Notes under the pieces: model-generated | What the model saw: only the letters and a program-made list of their open reading frames with translations | Told to the model about the DNA's origin: nothing | Databases searched by the model: none | In this document: positions 17,686 to 26,453 of the stretch, piece by piece | Position numbering within the stretch: the first letter of the stretch is position 1 | Layout: the number at the start of each line of letters is the position of its first letter | Source: PALSA-612 sp963711315 | GTDB taxonomy: Bacteria > Actinomycetota > Thermoleophilia > Gaiellales > Gaiellaceae | Direction: 5' to 3' | Assembly (NCBI GenBank): GCA_963711315.1 | Contig: CAVQDQ010000004.1 | Location: 310,001 to 374,000, forward strand | Length of the DNA stretch: 64,000 bases | Translations under genes and position numbers: made by a program

Positions 17686-18458
17686 GCCTGCTCCGCGCCA
17701 AGTGCCCGTACTGCAAGACCTACACCGCGGTCGCGTTGGGGCCTGGCTACGAGTGCCACGCCTGTGGGCGCGAGTTCGCGGCCGGCCTCGTGCGCGTGCC
17801 GCGTGCCTGGGGGGACGGTGGAGACGTGATGGTGGCGGCGGCCTCGCTCGATCTCCCGTATCCCGAGGTGGCCGTCATCGAGGAGCCGAGCCTCGGCGAG
17901 CAGGAGCTGGCGATGGCCGCGGCGCTTCCCGAGCGACCGCTCGTGCTCGGCGGGTGCTGCTGCTCACACGTCGGTGCGATCGAGGCCCTGTCGGCGCGCT
18001 TCGAGCGACTGGCCCTCGTCTGGCTCGACGCGCACGGCGATCTCAACACGCCCGAGACCTCGCCGAGCGGTAACCAGTGGGGCATGCCGCTGCGGATGGT
18101 GCTCGACGCCGGCTCCGTCCGCATCGAGGACGCGGTGCTTCTCGGAGCCCGGAATCTCGACCCGCCGGAGGAGGTCTTCATCCGTGAGTCCGGCCTGGCG
18201 ACCAGCGTCGACGCCATCGACGGCGCGCTGGACGGTGCCGACGCCGTGTACGTCGCTTTCGACGCCGATGTGATGGACCCGGACGAGCTGCCGTCGTTCA
18301 TGCCCGAGCCGGGTGGCTGGAGCGTCGACGAGGCCGAGCAGGTACTGCGCTCTGTTGCGGAGCGATCCACCGTCGCGGGCGCCGGCCTGACGGGCGTCAC
18401 GCCGGATCCCGGCGGCATCAAGCCGTTGGTGAGGCTCGTCGCGGCGCTCGGTCTTTGA
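17682..18458 (+). CDS. arginase/ureohydrolase-superfamily protein with N-terminal zinc ribbon
   Basis: 258 residues. A zinc ribbon opens the chain, with Cys pairs C8/C11 and C25/C28. The ureohydrolase fold follows with DAHGD at 116-120 and FDADVMDP at about 193-200, both metal-binding motifs of arginase and agmatinase. The first ligand motif, normally GGDHS, reads GGCCCSH at 90-96, so one metal site is altered. Activity on a guanidino compound is therefore uncertain. Coupled by GTGA overlap to the acetyltransferase upstream and by TTGA to the glycosidase downstream. Confidence 0.75.
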   Translation: MSLLRAKCPYCKTYTAVALGPGYECHACGREFAAGLVRVPRAWGDGGDVMVAAASLDLPYPEVAVIEEPSLGEQELAMAAALPERPLVLGGCCCSHVGAIEALSARFERLALVWLDAHGDLNTPETSPSGNQWGMPLRMVLDAGSVRIEDAVLLGARNLDPPEEVFIRESGLATSVDAIDGALDGADAVYVAFDADVMDPDELPSFMPEPGGWSVDEAEQVLRSVAERSTVAGAGLTGVTPDPGGIKPLVRLVAALGL

Positions 18459-19483
18459 GCAAGCTCTTCGCTCTGCTTCTCGTCACGCTCGCGATCCCGG
18501 CTTCGTCGCCGGCGCGTGGCGTCGAGCTCGCGCTTCCCCAGCAGGTCGGCCAGCTGATCGTTTTGAGCTTCCAGGGCACCGCGGTGCCGCAGTACGTGCT
18601 GACTGCGCTTCGCGAGCGGCGGGCATCAGGCGTGATCCTCTTCGGCGGCAACGTCGAGTCGCCCCGGCAGCTGCGCACGCTGACGGCGGCGCTGCGCAGT
18701 GGCGGAGGATCGCCTCTCGTCGCGGTCGACCAGGAGGGCGGTGACGTGCGGATCGTGCCTTGGGCGCCGCCCGAATCCTCCGCGCCGGCGCAGGCGGCCG
18801 AGGGCACGGTGGGCAGCGACGCCAGACGAGGCGGGCTCGCGTTGCGCAGGGCCGGGATCAATGTCAGCCTCGCCCCGGTGGCCGACGTTCCGAGCGTCGC
18901 TGGCAGCGCCATGGCGAGCAGGTCCTTCTCCAGTGACCCGAAGAGAGCAAGCACAGCGGTGGCCGCGGCTGTGGCCGGGTGGCGCGCCGGCGGCGCCGCC
19001 GCCACCGCAAAGCACTTTCCGGGCCTCGGAGCCGCCACCGTGAACACGGACGATGGCCCTGTCACCATCAGGCGCAGTCGGGCGAAGCTCCTGGCCGTCG
19101 ATCTGCCGCCGTTCGCAGCTGCGATTCGCGCGGGCGTGCCTCTGGTGATGGTCTCGCACGCCCGCTACACCGCCCTCGACCGCGACCACGTCGCATCGCA
19201 GTCTCGCGCGATCATCGAAGGTCTCCTCAGAGACCAGCTCGGGTTCCGTGGCGTGGTGATCACGGATTCGATGGAGGCTGCGGCGTCGCTGGCGACGGGG
19301 AGCGTCACCGCTGCGTCGGCGCGTGCCGTGCGAGCAGGCGCCGATCTGGTGTTGTTGACGGGCCGTGGCTCGTATCGGCCCGTCTACCGACACCTGCTCG
19401 CGGAGGCGCGGCGTTCGGCGGCGTTTCGCGAGCGTGTGCGCCAGGCCGCGGCGCGGGTGCTGGCCCTGAAGGCGGGTCTATAG
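18455..19483 (+). CDS. glycoside hydrolase family 3 protein, NagZ-like
   Basis: 342 residues with a short signal peptide (SKLFALLLVTLAIPASSPA). GH3 blocks: VDQEGGDV at 91-98, KHFPGLG at 186-192 and the nucleophile region GVVITDSMEA with Asp271. Single-domain GH3 proteins of this size are mostly beta-N-acetylhexosaminidases that trim muropeptides or glycans. The signal peptide places it outside the membrane. TTG start overlapping the previous stop. Confidence 0.82.
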   Translation: MSKLFALLLVTLAIPASSPARGVELALPQQVGQLIVLSFQGTAVPQYVLTALRERRASGVILFGGNVESPRQLRTLTAALRSGGGSPLVAVDQEGGDVRIVPWAPPESSAPAQAAEGTVGSDARRGGLALRRAGINVSLAPVADVPSVAGSAMASRSFSSDPKRASTAVAAAVAGWRAGGAAATAKHFPGLGAATVNTDDGPVTIRRSRAKLLAVDLPPFAAAIRAGVPLVMVSHARYTALDRDHVASQSRAIIEGLLRDQLGFRGVVITDSMEAAASLATGSVTAASARAVRAGADLVLLTGRGSYRPVYRHLLAEARRSAAFRERVRQAAARVLALKAGL

Positions 19484-19494
19484 TGGGCGATCTG

Positions 19495-20345
19495 ATGGTC
19501 GAAAGCGGCATCGACGTCTCCATCGAGCGGAAGGATGAGCCGGCGCCGGCGGACGGCACGCGGCATCCCAACACCTGCCCGTCCTGCGGCTCCCACTACC
19601 GCGACGAGGAGCTCCGGGAAGCGCTTCGTGTCTGCAGTCAGTGCGGTCACCACTTCCCGATGCCGGCGCGCGAGCGGATCGCCCACCTCGCCGACGCGGG
19701 GAGCTTCGAGGAGGAGGCGGCGGACGTGCGCTCGGCGGATCCGCTCGAGTTCTTCGACCTTCGCCCCTATCGCGAGCGGCTGGCTGAGGCCGAGTTGCAG
19801 ACGGGCCTCGGCGAGGCGATCGTCATCGGCCGGGCGACGCTCGACCAGCACGACTGCAGCTGTCCGTCATGGACTTCTCGTTCCTCGGCGGCTCGATGGG
19901 CAGCGCAGTCGGAGAGAAGCTCGTTCGCGCCTGCGAGAGCGCAGCGGAGCGCCAGGTACCCCTCATCTCCGTCACCGCGTCGGGCGGCGCCCGCATGCAG
20001 GAGGGGATCCTCTCGCTGATGCAGCTGCCGAAGACGGTCTGCGCCGTCGAGGACCTCCACGAGGCGGGAGGCGCGCTGTTCAGCGTGATGGCGCATCCGA
20101 CGACCGCCGGCGTGCTGGCCAGCTTCGCGTCGCTGGGCGACGTGATCGTTGCCGAGCCGAAGGCACTGCTGTCGTTCACCGGCCCTCGCGTCGTGCAGCA
20201 GACGACGCGGGAGAAGCTCCCCGACGACTTTGGCCTCGCAGAGTCGAACTACCGCTACGGGCACGTGGACGCGATCCTGCCGCGGAACGAGCTGCGGCCG
20301 TACCTGGCGCGCCTGCTGCGGCTGTTCTCACGTGAGCACGAGTGA
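19495..20345 (+). CDS. accD: acetyl-CoA carboxylase carboxyltransferase subunit beta (one frameshift)
   Basis: The zinc ribbon CPSC...CSQC (Cys 28, 31, 47, 50 from the ATG at 19495) and the crotonase-like carboxyltransferase core SVTASGGARMQEGILSLMQ identify bacterial AccD. It pairs with AccA to transfer CO2 from carboxybiotin to acetyl-CoA for fatty acid synthesis. One base is missing near 19856-19858: the frame before ends TLDQHDC, and the frame after resumes at LSVMDFSFLGGSMG. AccD should be essential, so an assembly error is the simplest explanation. An alternative GTG start lies at 19483. The stop overlaps accA. Confidence 0.85.
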
Positions 20346-21274
20346 CGGCTGACGAGCAACTTCGCCTGCGCGAACGGGTCGCCAAGCTCAGGCGGCTGAG
20401 CTTGCTCGGCGGCACGCGCGTGTCCGGCGATCTCGAGCGGCTGGAGGAGCAGCTCGAGCGCATGCAGGCCGATGTCACCGACGAGGAGATCTGGCGCTCC
20501 GTCGAGCTCGCGCGCCACCCCGACCGGCCGTACACGCTCGACTACATCGAACGGCTGCTGGACGACTTCGTCGAGCTGCACGGCGACCGCGGGCGCGCGG
20601 ACGACCAGGCGCTCGTCACCGGCATCGGCCGCTTCGGCAGCCGTACGGTCGCGCTCATCGGTCACCAGAAGGGCCGCGACCTCAAGGAGCGCACGCAGCG
20701 GAACTTCGGCATGGCCTATCCGGAGGGGTACCGGAAGGCGATGCGGGTCATGGAGCTCGCTGACCGTCACGGCTTTCCGCTCCTGACGTTCGTCGACACG
20801 CCCGGCGCCTATCCGGGTGTCTCTGCCGAGCAGCACGGGCAGGGCGGCGCCATCGCCCGCTCCCAGGCGGTGATGGCGAGGCTCGGCGTGCCGATCGTCT
20901 CCTGCATCATCGGCGAGGGAGGATCCGGCGGCGCCATCGCCATCGCGGTGGCCGACCGCGTGCTCATGCAGGAGCACGCGATCTACTCGGTGATCAGCCC
21001 CGAGGGCTGCGCGGCGATTCTGTGGCGCGACGCGGGTGAGGCGCGCAAGGCGGCGGCGGCCTTCAAGCCGGACGCCATGCACTCGCTCGAGCTGGGCGTG
21101 ATCGACGGCATCGTGCCCGAGCCGCCCGAGGGGGCGCAGGAGGACCACGACGAGGCCGCGCGGCTGCTCGGCGAGGCCCTCGAGCACGCACTCGACGAGG
21201 TCGAAGGGACGCCGTCGGACGTCCTCCGGCGCGAGCGGCGCGCGAAATTCCGCCGCATGGGTATCCATGCCTGA
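20342..21274 (+). CDS. accA: acetyl-CoA carboxylase carboxyltransferase subunit alpha
   Basis: 310 residues, near the usual length. The N-terminal helical region is followed by the crotonase fold with FVDTPGAYPGVSAEQHGQG, IIGEGGSGGAIA and YSVISPEGCAAILW, all hallmarks of AccA. GTG start overlapping the accD stop by 4 bp, so both subunits are made in equal amounts. The biotin carrier and biotin carboxylase subunits are not in this window. Confidence 0.93.
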   Translation: MTADEQLRLRERVAKLRRLSLLGGTRVSGDLERLEEQLERMQADVTDEEIWRSVELARHPDRPYTLDYIERLLDDFVELHGDRGRADDQALVTGIGRFGSRTVALIGHQKGRDLKERTQRNFGMAYPEGYRKAMRVMELADRHGFPLLTFVDTPGAYPGVSAEQHGQGGAIARSQAVMARLGVPIVSCIIGEGGSGGAIAIAVADRVLMQEHAIYSVISPEGCAAILWRDAGEARKAAAAFKPDAMHSLELGVIDGIVPEPPEGAQEDHDEAARLLGEALEHALDEVEGTPSDVLRRERRAKFRRMGIHA

Positions 21275-21288
21275 GCCGATCGGCGCGA

Positions 21289-21311
21289 CTTTGTGCGTTT
21301 TCAGCACAAAG
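21289..21311 (+). terminator. hairpin after accA
   Basis: CTTTGTGC (21289-21296) pairs perfectly with GCACAAAG (21304-21311) across a 7-base loop, 15 bases after the accA stop. No T-run follows. It lies in the 132-bp gap before ligD, which otherwise holds only a weak DnaA-box-like TTATCCCC. Confidence 0.45.
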
Positions 21312-21406
21312 AACGGGAATCCACACTCTCCACAGGCTTATCCCCGATCCATACAGAGCCGCAAAACCGCATGAACTAGCCGTTTTCGGCCCGGCAGGCG
21401 ACCGCG

Positions 21407-23749
21407 ATGCCCTCAACTGACCAACTTCGTGACTATCGGCGCAAGCGGCGATCGGGCAAGACGCCGGAGCCCGACGGGAAGGCCGCGAAGGGCGGCCGGA
21501 AGAGCCGGAAAGGGCCGATCTTCGTCATCCAGCGCCACCAGGCGAGATCGCTGCACTACGACCTGCGCCTCGAGCGCGACGGCGCCCTCGCGAGCTGGGC
21601 GGTGCCGAAAGGCATGCCGCTCGAGCCCGGCCAGCAACATCTCGCGGTCCACGTGGAAGACCATCCGCTCGAGTACGGAGCGTTCGAGGGGGAGATCCCG
21701 AAGGGGGAATACGGCGCGGGGACGGTGGAGATCTGGGACCGCGGCACGTACGAGCTGCTGGAGGAGAAGAAGGACGGCGGCCTGACCTTCCGGCTCGACG
21801 GGGAGCGCCTGCAGGGAACGTGGGCCCTCATACCGGCGCATCTCTCCGGCCAGGAGAAGAACTGGCTGGTGCTGCGAAAGCGCGACGAGACCGCCGAGCC
21901 TTCGCCGTCCGGCAACGGCCGCCGTTACCGGCCCATGCTGTCGACGCCCGTCAAGGAGCTGCCCCGCGGCGAAGGCTGGCTGTTCGAGCCGAAGTGGGAC
22001 GGCTATCGCGCGCTCGCGTACCTGCGCGGCGGCGAGGTGGAGCTGCAGAGCCGTACGGGCCGTAGCGACCTCACGAAGCGCTTCGACCCGATCGCCAGGG
22101 TCCTGCCGCGCGCCGTTCGGACGCCAGACTGCGTGCTCGACGGCGAGGTCTGCGCGATCGACGACACCGGCCGGGCGAGCTTCTCGGCGATGCAACAAGG
22201 AGCAGGCACGCTCGTCTACTACGTCTTCGACCTGCTCGAGCAGGACGGCGAGCCGCTCATCGATCTGCCGTTGATCGAGCGCCGGCGTCGCCTGAAGAAA
22301 GTTCTCGGACGTTCGAAGTCCGTTGTCATCACAGACACCTTCGACGACGGGGACGCGCTCTTCGAGGCGGCCGCTCAGCAGGGCCTGGAGGGAGTCATGG
22401 CCAAGCGGGCGGACTCGCGCTACGACCAGGGCCGGTCGCGCCAATGGCTGAAGGTCAAGGTGCGCCCCCGGCAGGAGCTCGTAGTCGCCGGCTACACGAA
22501 GGGACAGCGCCGGCGTGAGCGCATGGGCGCGCTCGTGCTCGCGGTCCACGAGCAGGGCGGCTTGCGCTGGGCCGGCAACGTCGGCACGGGCTTCACGGAG
22601 GACACGATCGACGAGCTGCTCGCCCGCATGAAGCCGCTCGCACGGCCCGACTCACCGCTCGTGGACGTTCCGAAGATGCCGCGCGTGCGGAAGAGCGACG
22701 TGCGGTGGGTCGAGCCGGAGCTCGTCGTCGAGGTCGAGTTCGCCGAGTGGACCCACGACGGCCACCTGCGTTCACCTTCGTTCCTCGGGGTACGAGAGGA
22801 CAAGCTGCCCGAAGAAGTCCGCCGCGAAGAGCCGTTCCCGAGCGAGCTCAGGAAGGGCAAGCGGGCTCTGAAGTTCTCCAATCTCGACAAAGTCTTCTGG
22901 CCTGACGAGGGGATCACGAAGGGCGACCTCCTCGGCTACTACCGCGAGATCGCGCCGACGATCCTCCCCCATCTTCGCGACCGGCCGTTCACGATGAAGC
23001 GCTATCCCGACGGCATCGATGGCAAGTCCTTCTTCCAGAAGGACGCGCCGTCGCACATGCCCGAGTGGATCCCCACGCGTCGGTTCGAGGTCTCGACGCG
23101 CGAGAGCCCACGCCAGCGCCGGCTGATCGACGCGCCGCTCACCAACGACGAGCTCGCGCTGCTTTGGATGGTGAACATGGCCTGCATCGACATGAACACG
23201 TGGTACTCCCGCGTGGACAAGCCGGATCGCCCGGACTGGGTGCTCTTCGACCTCGATCCCTCACCCGACGTGGGCTTCGCGGAGGTCGTCGAGGTCGCGA
23301 AGCTCGTGAAGTCGGTGCTCGACGAGCTCGGCCTCGCCGGCTACCCGAAGACGAGCGGCGCCGACGGGATGCATGTGCTCGTGCCCATCGCCCGCCGCTC
23401 GACGTATGCGCAGGCGCGAGAGTTCGGGGAGATCGTCGCGCGCACGCTCGCGTCGACCCATCGCGGGCTCGTCACAACGGAGTGGGTGAAGAAGAAGCGC
23501 AAAGGCGTGCTGATCGACGCGAACCAGAACGGCGAGGGAAAGACGATCGCTTCGGCCTATTCGGTGCGACCCCGGCCGGGAGCTCCCGTCTCGACGCCGC
23601 TGCGCTGGGACGAGGTGAAGGCGGGACTCGAGCCCACCGACTTCACGATGGACGCCGTCCTGAGGCGGGTCGCCAAAGACGGAGACCTGTTCTCGGGCGT
23701 GCTCGATGGAGGGCAGTCCCTGGCGCAGGCACTCTCGTCCATCCGCTAG
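21407..23749 (+). CDS. ligD: multifunctional ATP-dependent DNA ligase D (nuclease-ligase-polymerase)
   Basis: 780 residues in the order 3'-phosphoesterase, ligase, polymerase. The phosphoesterase (about 35-160) shows RSLHYDLRLE and HPLEYGAFEGEIPKGEYGAG. The ligase (about 175-480) has the adenylated Lys196 in EPKWDGYRAL and DGEVCAID. The polymerase/primase (about 490-780) has the catalytic FDLDP and a late GADGMHVLVP block. This is the Pseudomonas-type order rather than the mycobacterial one. LigD works with Ku in non-homologous end joining; no ku gene is in the window. Its stop codon shares the palindrome CTAG with the converging gene's stop. Confidence 0.92.
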   Translation: MPSTDQLRDYRRKRRSGKTPEPDGKAAKGGRKSRKGPIFVIQRHQARSLHYDLRLERDGALASWAVPKGMPLEPGQQHLAVHVEDHPLEYGAFEGEIPKGEYGAGTVEIWDRGTYELLEEKKDGGLTFRLDGERLQGTWALIPAHLSGQEKNWLVLRKRDETAEPSPSGNGRRYRPMLSTPVKELPRGEGWLFEPKWDGYRALAYLRGGEVELQSRTGRSDLTKRFDPIARVLPRAVRTPDCVLDGEVCAIDDTGRASFSAMQQGAGTLVYYVFDLLEQDGEPLIDLPLIERRRRLKKVLGRSKSVVITDTFDDGDALFEAAAQQGLEGVMAKRADSRYDQGRSRQWLKVKVRPRQELVVAGYTKGQRRRERMGALVLAVHEQGGLRWAGNVGTGFTEDTIDELLARMKPLARPDSPLVDVPKMPRVRKSDVRWVEPELVVEVEFAEWTHDGHLRSPSFLGVREDKLPEEVRREEPFPSELRKGKRALKFSNLDKVFWPDEGITKGDLLGYYREIAPTILPHLRDRPFTMKRYPDGIDGKSFFQKDAPSHMPEWIPTRRFEVSTRESPRQRRLIDAPLTNDELALLWMVNMACIDMNTWYSRVDKPDRPDWVLFDLDPSPDVGFAEVVEVAKLVKSVLDELGLAGYPKTSGADGMHVLVPIARRSTYAQAREFGEIVARTLASTHRGLVTTEWVKKKRKGVLIDANQNGEGKTIASAYSVRPRPGAPVSTPLRWDEVKAGLEPTDFTMDAVLRRVAKDGDLFSGVLDGGQSLAQALSSIR

Positions 23750-25033
23750 CTGCGTTCCCGCGACTCGCCGAGCCGCCTCGGGTGGCCGAGAGCTCCGAGC
23801 TCGGCGATGTCGCGGCGGAAGAAGAGTGCGAGGGTCCAGTCAGCCACGACACGGAGCTTGCGCGAGAAGAGCGGCAGCTGGCTGAGGTGGTACGTGCGCG
23901 TCACGAACCACCCGGGGAAGCCGCGCAGGCGCAGTCCGAGTACGTCGGCGACACCCCTGTAGCGGCCCAGCGTCGCCACCTGACCGAGCATGCGATAGCG
24001 ATACGGACGCGGCGATCCAGTGAGGGTGCGGGCGAGCGTACGAGCCTGCCGCAGCGCATGCTGGGACGTCGGCGGATCGAACGTGTCCGGCGTCGCCTCG
24101 TTCGGCACTCGCGCGCAGTCGCCGAGCGCCCACGCGCCATCGCTTCCCTCGACGCCGAGAAAGCCGTCGACGCGCACGCGCCCGTGATCGTCCAAGGGAA
24201 GGCCGAGCTCCGCAAGCAGCGGGCTCGCCCGGACGCCGGCCGTCCAGACGAGCGTGTTCGTCTCGATGCGCACGCCGTCGGACAGCAATGCGCTGTCGCC
24301 ATCGAGAGCTTCGAGTGTCGTGCCGACGCGGATCTCCACTCCACGGCCCGTCAGCTCGCGCGTGGCGTACTCGCCGAGCTTCGTCGGGATCTCCGGCAGG
24401 ATGGAACGAGCCGCGTCGACGAGCATCCACCTCGGCGGGATCTCGCGCAGGCGGGGGTAGTAGCGCATGGCGTCGCGTACGAGATCTGAGAGCTCCGCGA
24501 GAGCTTCCACGCCCGCGTAGCCGGCACCCACGAAGACGAAAGTGAGATGGCGACGTGCAGCGTCGGCGTCCTGCCCGGCGTCCGCCAGCTCCAGCTGGCG
24601 CAGCACGTGGTTACGGAGAGCGATCGCGTCGGCGAGATCCTTGAAGCCGTGCCCGTGCTCGGTGAGCCCGGGGATGGGCAGCGCGCGGCTGGTCGCGCCG
24701 AGGGCGATCACGAGCCGGTCATACGTGACCTCGAGCGATCCGTCCTGCGTCTCGACCGTCACGACCCGGCGCCCCTGGTCGAGCGCGGTTGCGCGGCCCA
24801 GCAACAGCTCGGAGCGCGGGCACATCATCCTCAGCGGCACGACGACGTGGCGTGGCTCGAGCGTGCCGGAGGCGGCTTCGGGCAAGAGCGGTGTGAAGAG
24901 CATGAAGTTCTCCGAGGAGAGCGATCGTCGTCTCGGCTCCACGCTTGCCGAGCAGCCGCGCTACCCAGCTACCGGCGAAGCCACCGCCGAGGATCAGCGT
25001 CCCGCCACGCGCCCGCCGCTCGTTCGCAGTCAT
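23746..25033 (-). CDS. type II NADH dehydrogenase-like FAD oxidoreductase (one frameshift)
   Basis: About 428 residues. The N-terminal FAD loop GGTLILGGGFAGSWVARLL is read from the ATG at 25033. A one-base gain near 24940 moves the rest into the frame starting SSENFMLFTPLLPEAASG. The second dinucleotide motif is FVFVGAGYAGVEALAEL and the C-terminal FAD motif WALGDCARVP. Single-subunit dehydrogenases of this type oxidise NADH and reduce quinone at the membrane face without pumping protons; related members act on sulfide or unknown donors. Divergent from the first glycan gene by 22 bp. Confidence 0.8.
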
Positions 25034-25055
25034 CGCCTCCGTATCATCGGCCGTC

Positions 25056-26453
25056 GTGGCAGTCGACGGGGCGGGCACTCAGAAAGCGCGGCCGCGACGG
25101 CTGTGGGTCGCATTCGTGGATCCGCTGCCGAACCGCGTCTTCTTCGACTGCGGCATCGTCGCCGGCCTGCGTCACGCGTTCGCCGATCGCATCACGGCGC
25201 TGTTCCCGCTGCACCCGAAGCACATCGATCCCTGGCGCGACCAGCTCGCTGGGCTGCAAGTCGTTGAGGCGGCCGAGCTGATGCCGGTGGAGGTCCCGCT
25301 CGGGCCTCGCATCGTCCGGCGCGCCGACATCTTCCTCGACGATCACGTGGGCTTTCACACGCTCGCCGTGCGTACGAGCCTCCGGCACGGCTTCAACCGC
25401 GAGCGGTGGGCGCACGGCCACCCCATCGCGTTCCTCGACATCGACCGCGCGGGGCATCTGCCGCGCTGGGACGTCGTCGACCGCGGGATGGCGGCCTGGC
25501 TCTTCTCCGGCCGGCGGTACGTGCCCGCGCCGCTCCTCGACGCCATGGGTGCCGACTGCGAAGGGCTCGTCGTGACGAACCTCCAGGCTCACGTGTCGAT
25601 GCCGTACCTCGTGGCGGCGCGCAGGCTGGGCGTGCCGGTCGTCGGCTACGTCGCGTCCTGGGACCACACGGTGGGCAAGGGCGTCGTCTCCCCGCACCTC
25701 GACCTCTATGTCGTGCAGAACGAGATCATGCGGTCGGATCTCGTTCGCTATCACGGCATCGATCCGGCGAGGATCACGATCACCGGCTGGCCGCAAACGG
25801 ACGTCTACTATCGCCGCCGGCCCCGGGAGGCTTACGCGGAGCTTCTGCGGAGCTACGACCTCGACCCGGACAAGCCGCTGGTCCTGTTCGCCGGCAACAC
25901 GCCCGACAACGCTCCCTACGAAGGAAGGCTGGTCGAGCGTCTGCTCGCGTGGTGGCAGGAGACTGGTGCGAACCAGCGCTTCTCGCTCCTCTTCCGGCCG
26001 CATCCGCGGGACAACCGGGTGGTGGAGCGCTTCGGAGCTGCCGCCGGGGTCTCCGGTGCCGCCGTGCAAGCGCCGAGCTACACGGACCTCGAGGATCTCG
26101 CGACGCTCCTCCAGCATGCCGACGTCGTCGTGGCAAACGCCGGCACCATCCTGCTCGACGCGCTCGTCAACGACCGCCCGGCGGTGTGCGTTCTCTGGGA
26201 CGAGGGTGCGCCCGAGGGTGAGCGCTGGGCCGATCGCAACCTCGTCGGCGACCACTACAAGCAGCTCGCGGAGTCGAGCGCGTTCCTCCGTGCCCACGAC
26301 TTCGACGAGCTCGTCGTGGGAATCGACCGCGCTCTCTCGCAGCCCGGCGAGCTGGCCGCCGAGCGCGAGCAGATCGCACGCGAGGTGGTCGGCGAGGTGG
26401 ACGGCAAGGCGGGCGAGCGGGTCGTCGAGGCGATCGTCTCCCGGCTCGGATGA
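25056..26453 (+). CDS. CDP-glycerol glycerophosphotransferase/GT-B-like glycan transferase
   Basis: 465 residues, no signal or membrane helix. The C-terminal half has the GT-B donor-site pattern of TagF-like and capsule transferases: FRPHPRDNRVVERF, then DVVVANAGTILLDALVNDRPAV and a late NLVGDHYKQL. The middle (GYVASWDHTVGKGVVSPHLD, then TGWPQTDVY) is typical of the same group. It probably adds a glycerol-phosphate or sugar unit to a surface polymer. First plus-strand gene of the glycan locus, coupled to the next by an ATGA overlap. GTG start chosen to clear the divergent dehydrogenase. Confidence 0.65.
   Translation: MAVDGAGTQKARPRRLWVAFVDPLPNRVFFDCGIVAGLRHAFADRITALFPLHPKHIDPWRDQLAGLQVVEAAELMPVEVPLGPRIVRRADIFLDDHVGFHTLAVRTSLRHGFNRERWAHGHPIAFLDIDRAGHLPRWDVVDRGMAAWLFSGRRYVPAPLLDAMGADCEGLVVTNLQAHVSMPYLVAARRLGVPVVGYVASWDHTVGKGVVSPHLDLYVVQNEIMRSDLVRYHGIDPARITITGWPQTDVYYRRRPREAYAELLRSYDLDPDKPLVLFAGNTPDNAPYEGRLVERLLAWWQETGANQRFSLLFRPHPRDNRVVERFGAAAGVSGAAVQAPSYTDLEDLATLLQHADVVVANAGTILLDALVNDRPAVCVLWDEGAPEGERWADRNLVGDHYKQLAESSAFLRAHDFDELVVGIDRALSQPGELAAEREQIAREVVGEVDGKAGERVVEAIVSRLG

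Noticed and set aside
21312..21360. DnaA boxes or an origin near TCCACAGGCTTATCCCC
   Set aside because: Only one imperfect box, no cluster, no AT-rich stretch and no dnaA, dnaN or parAB gene nearby.
21413..22549. 378-codon open frame antisense to ligD
   Set aside because: The sense strand encodes ligase D with all catalytic motifs; the antisense frame is open only because of third-position GC bias.
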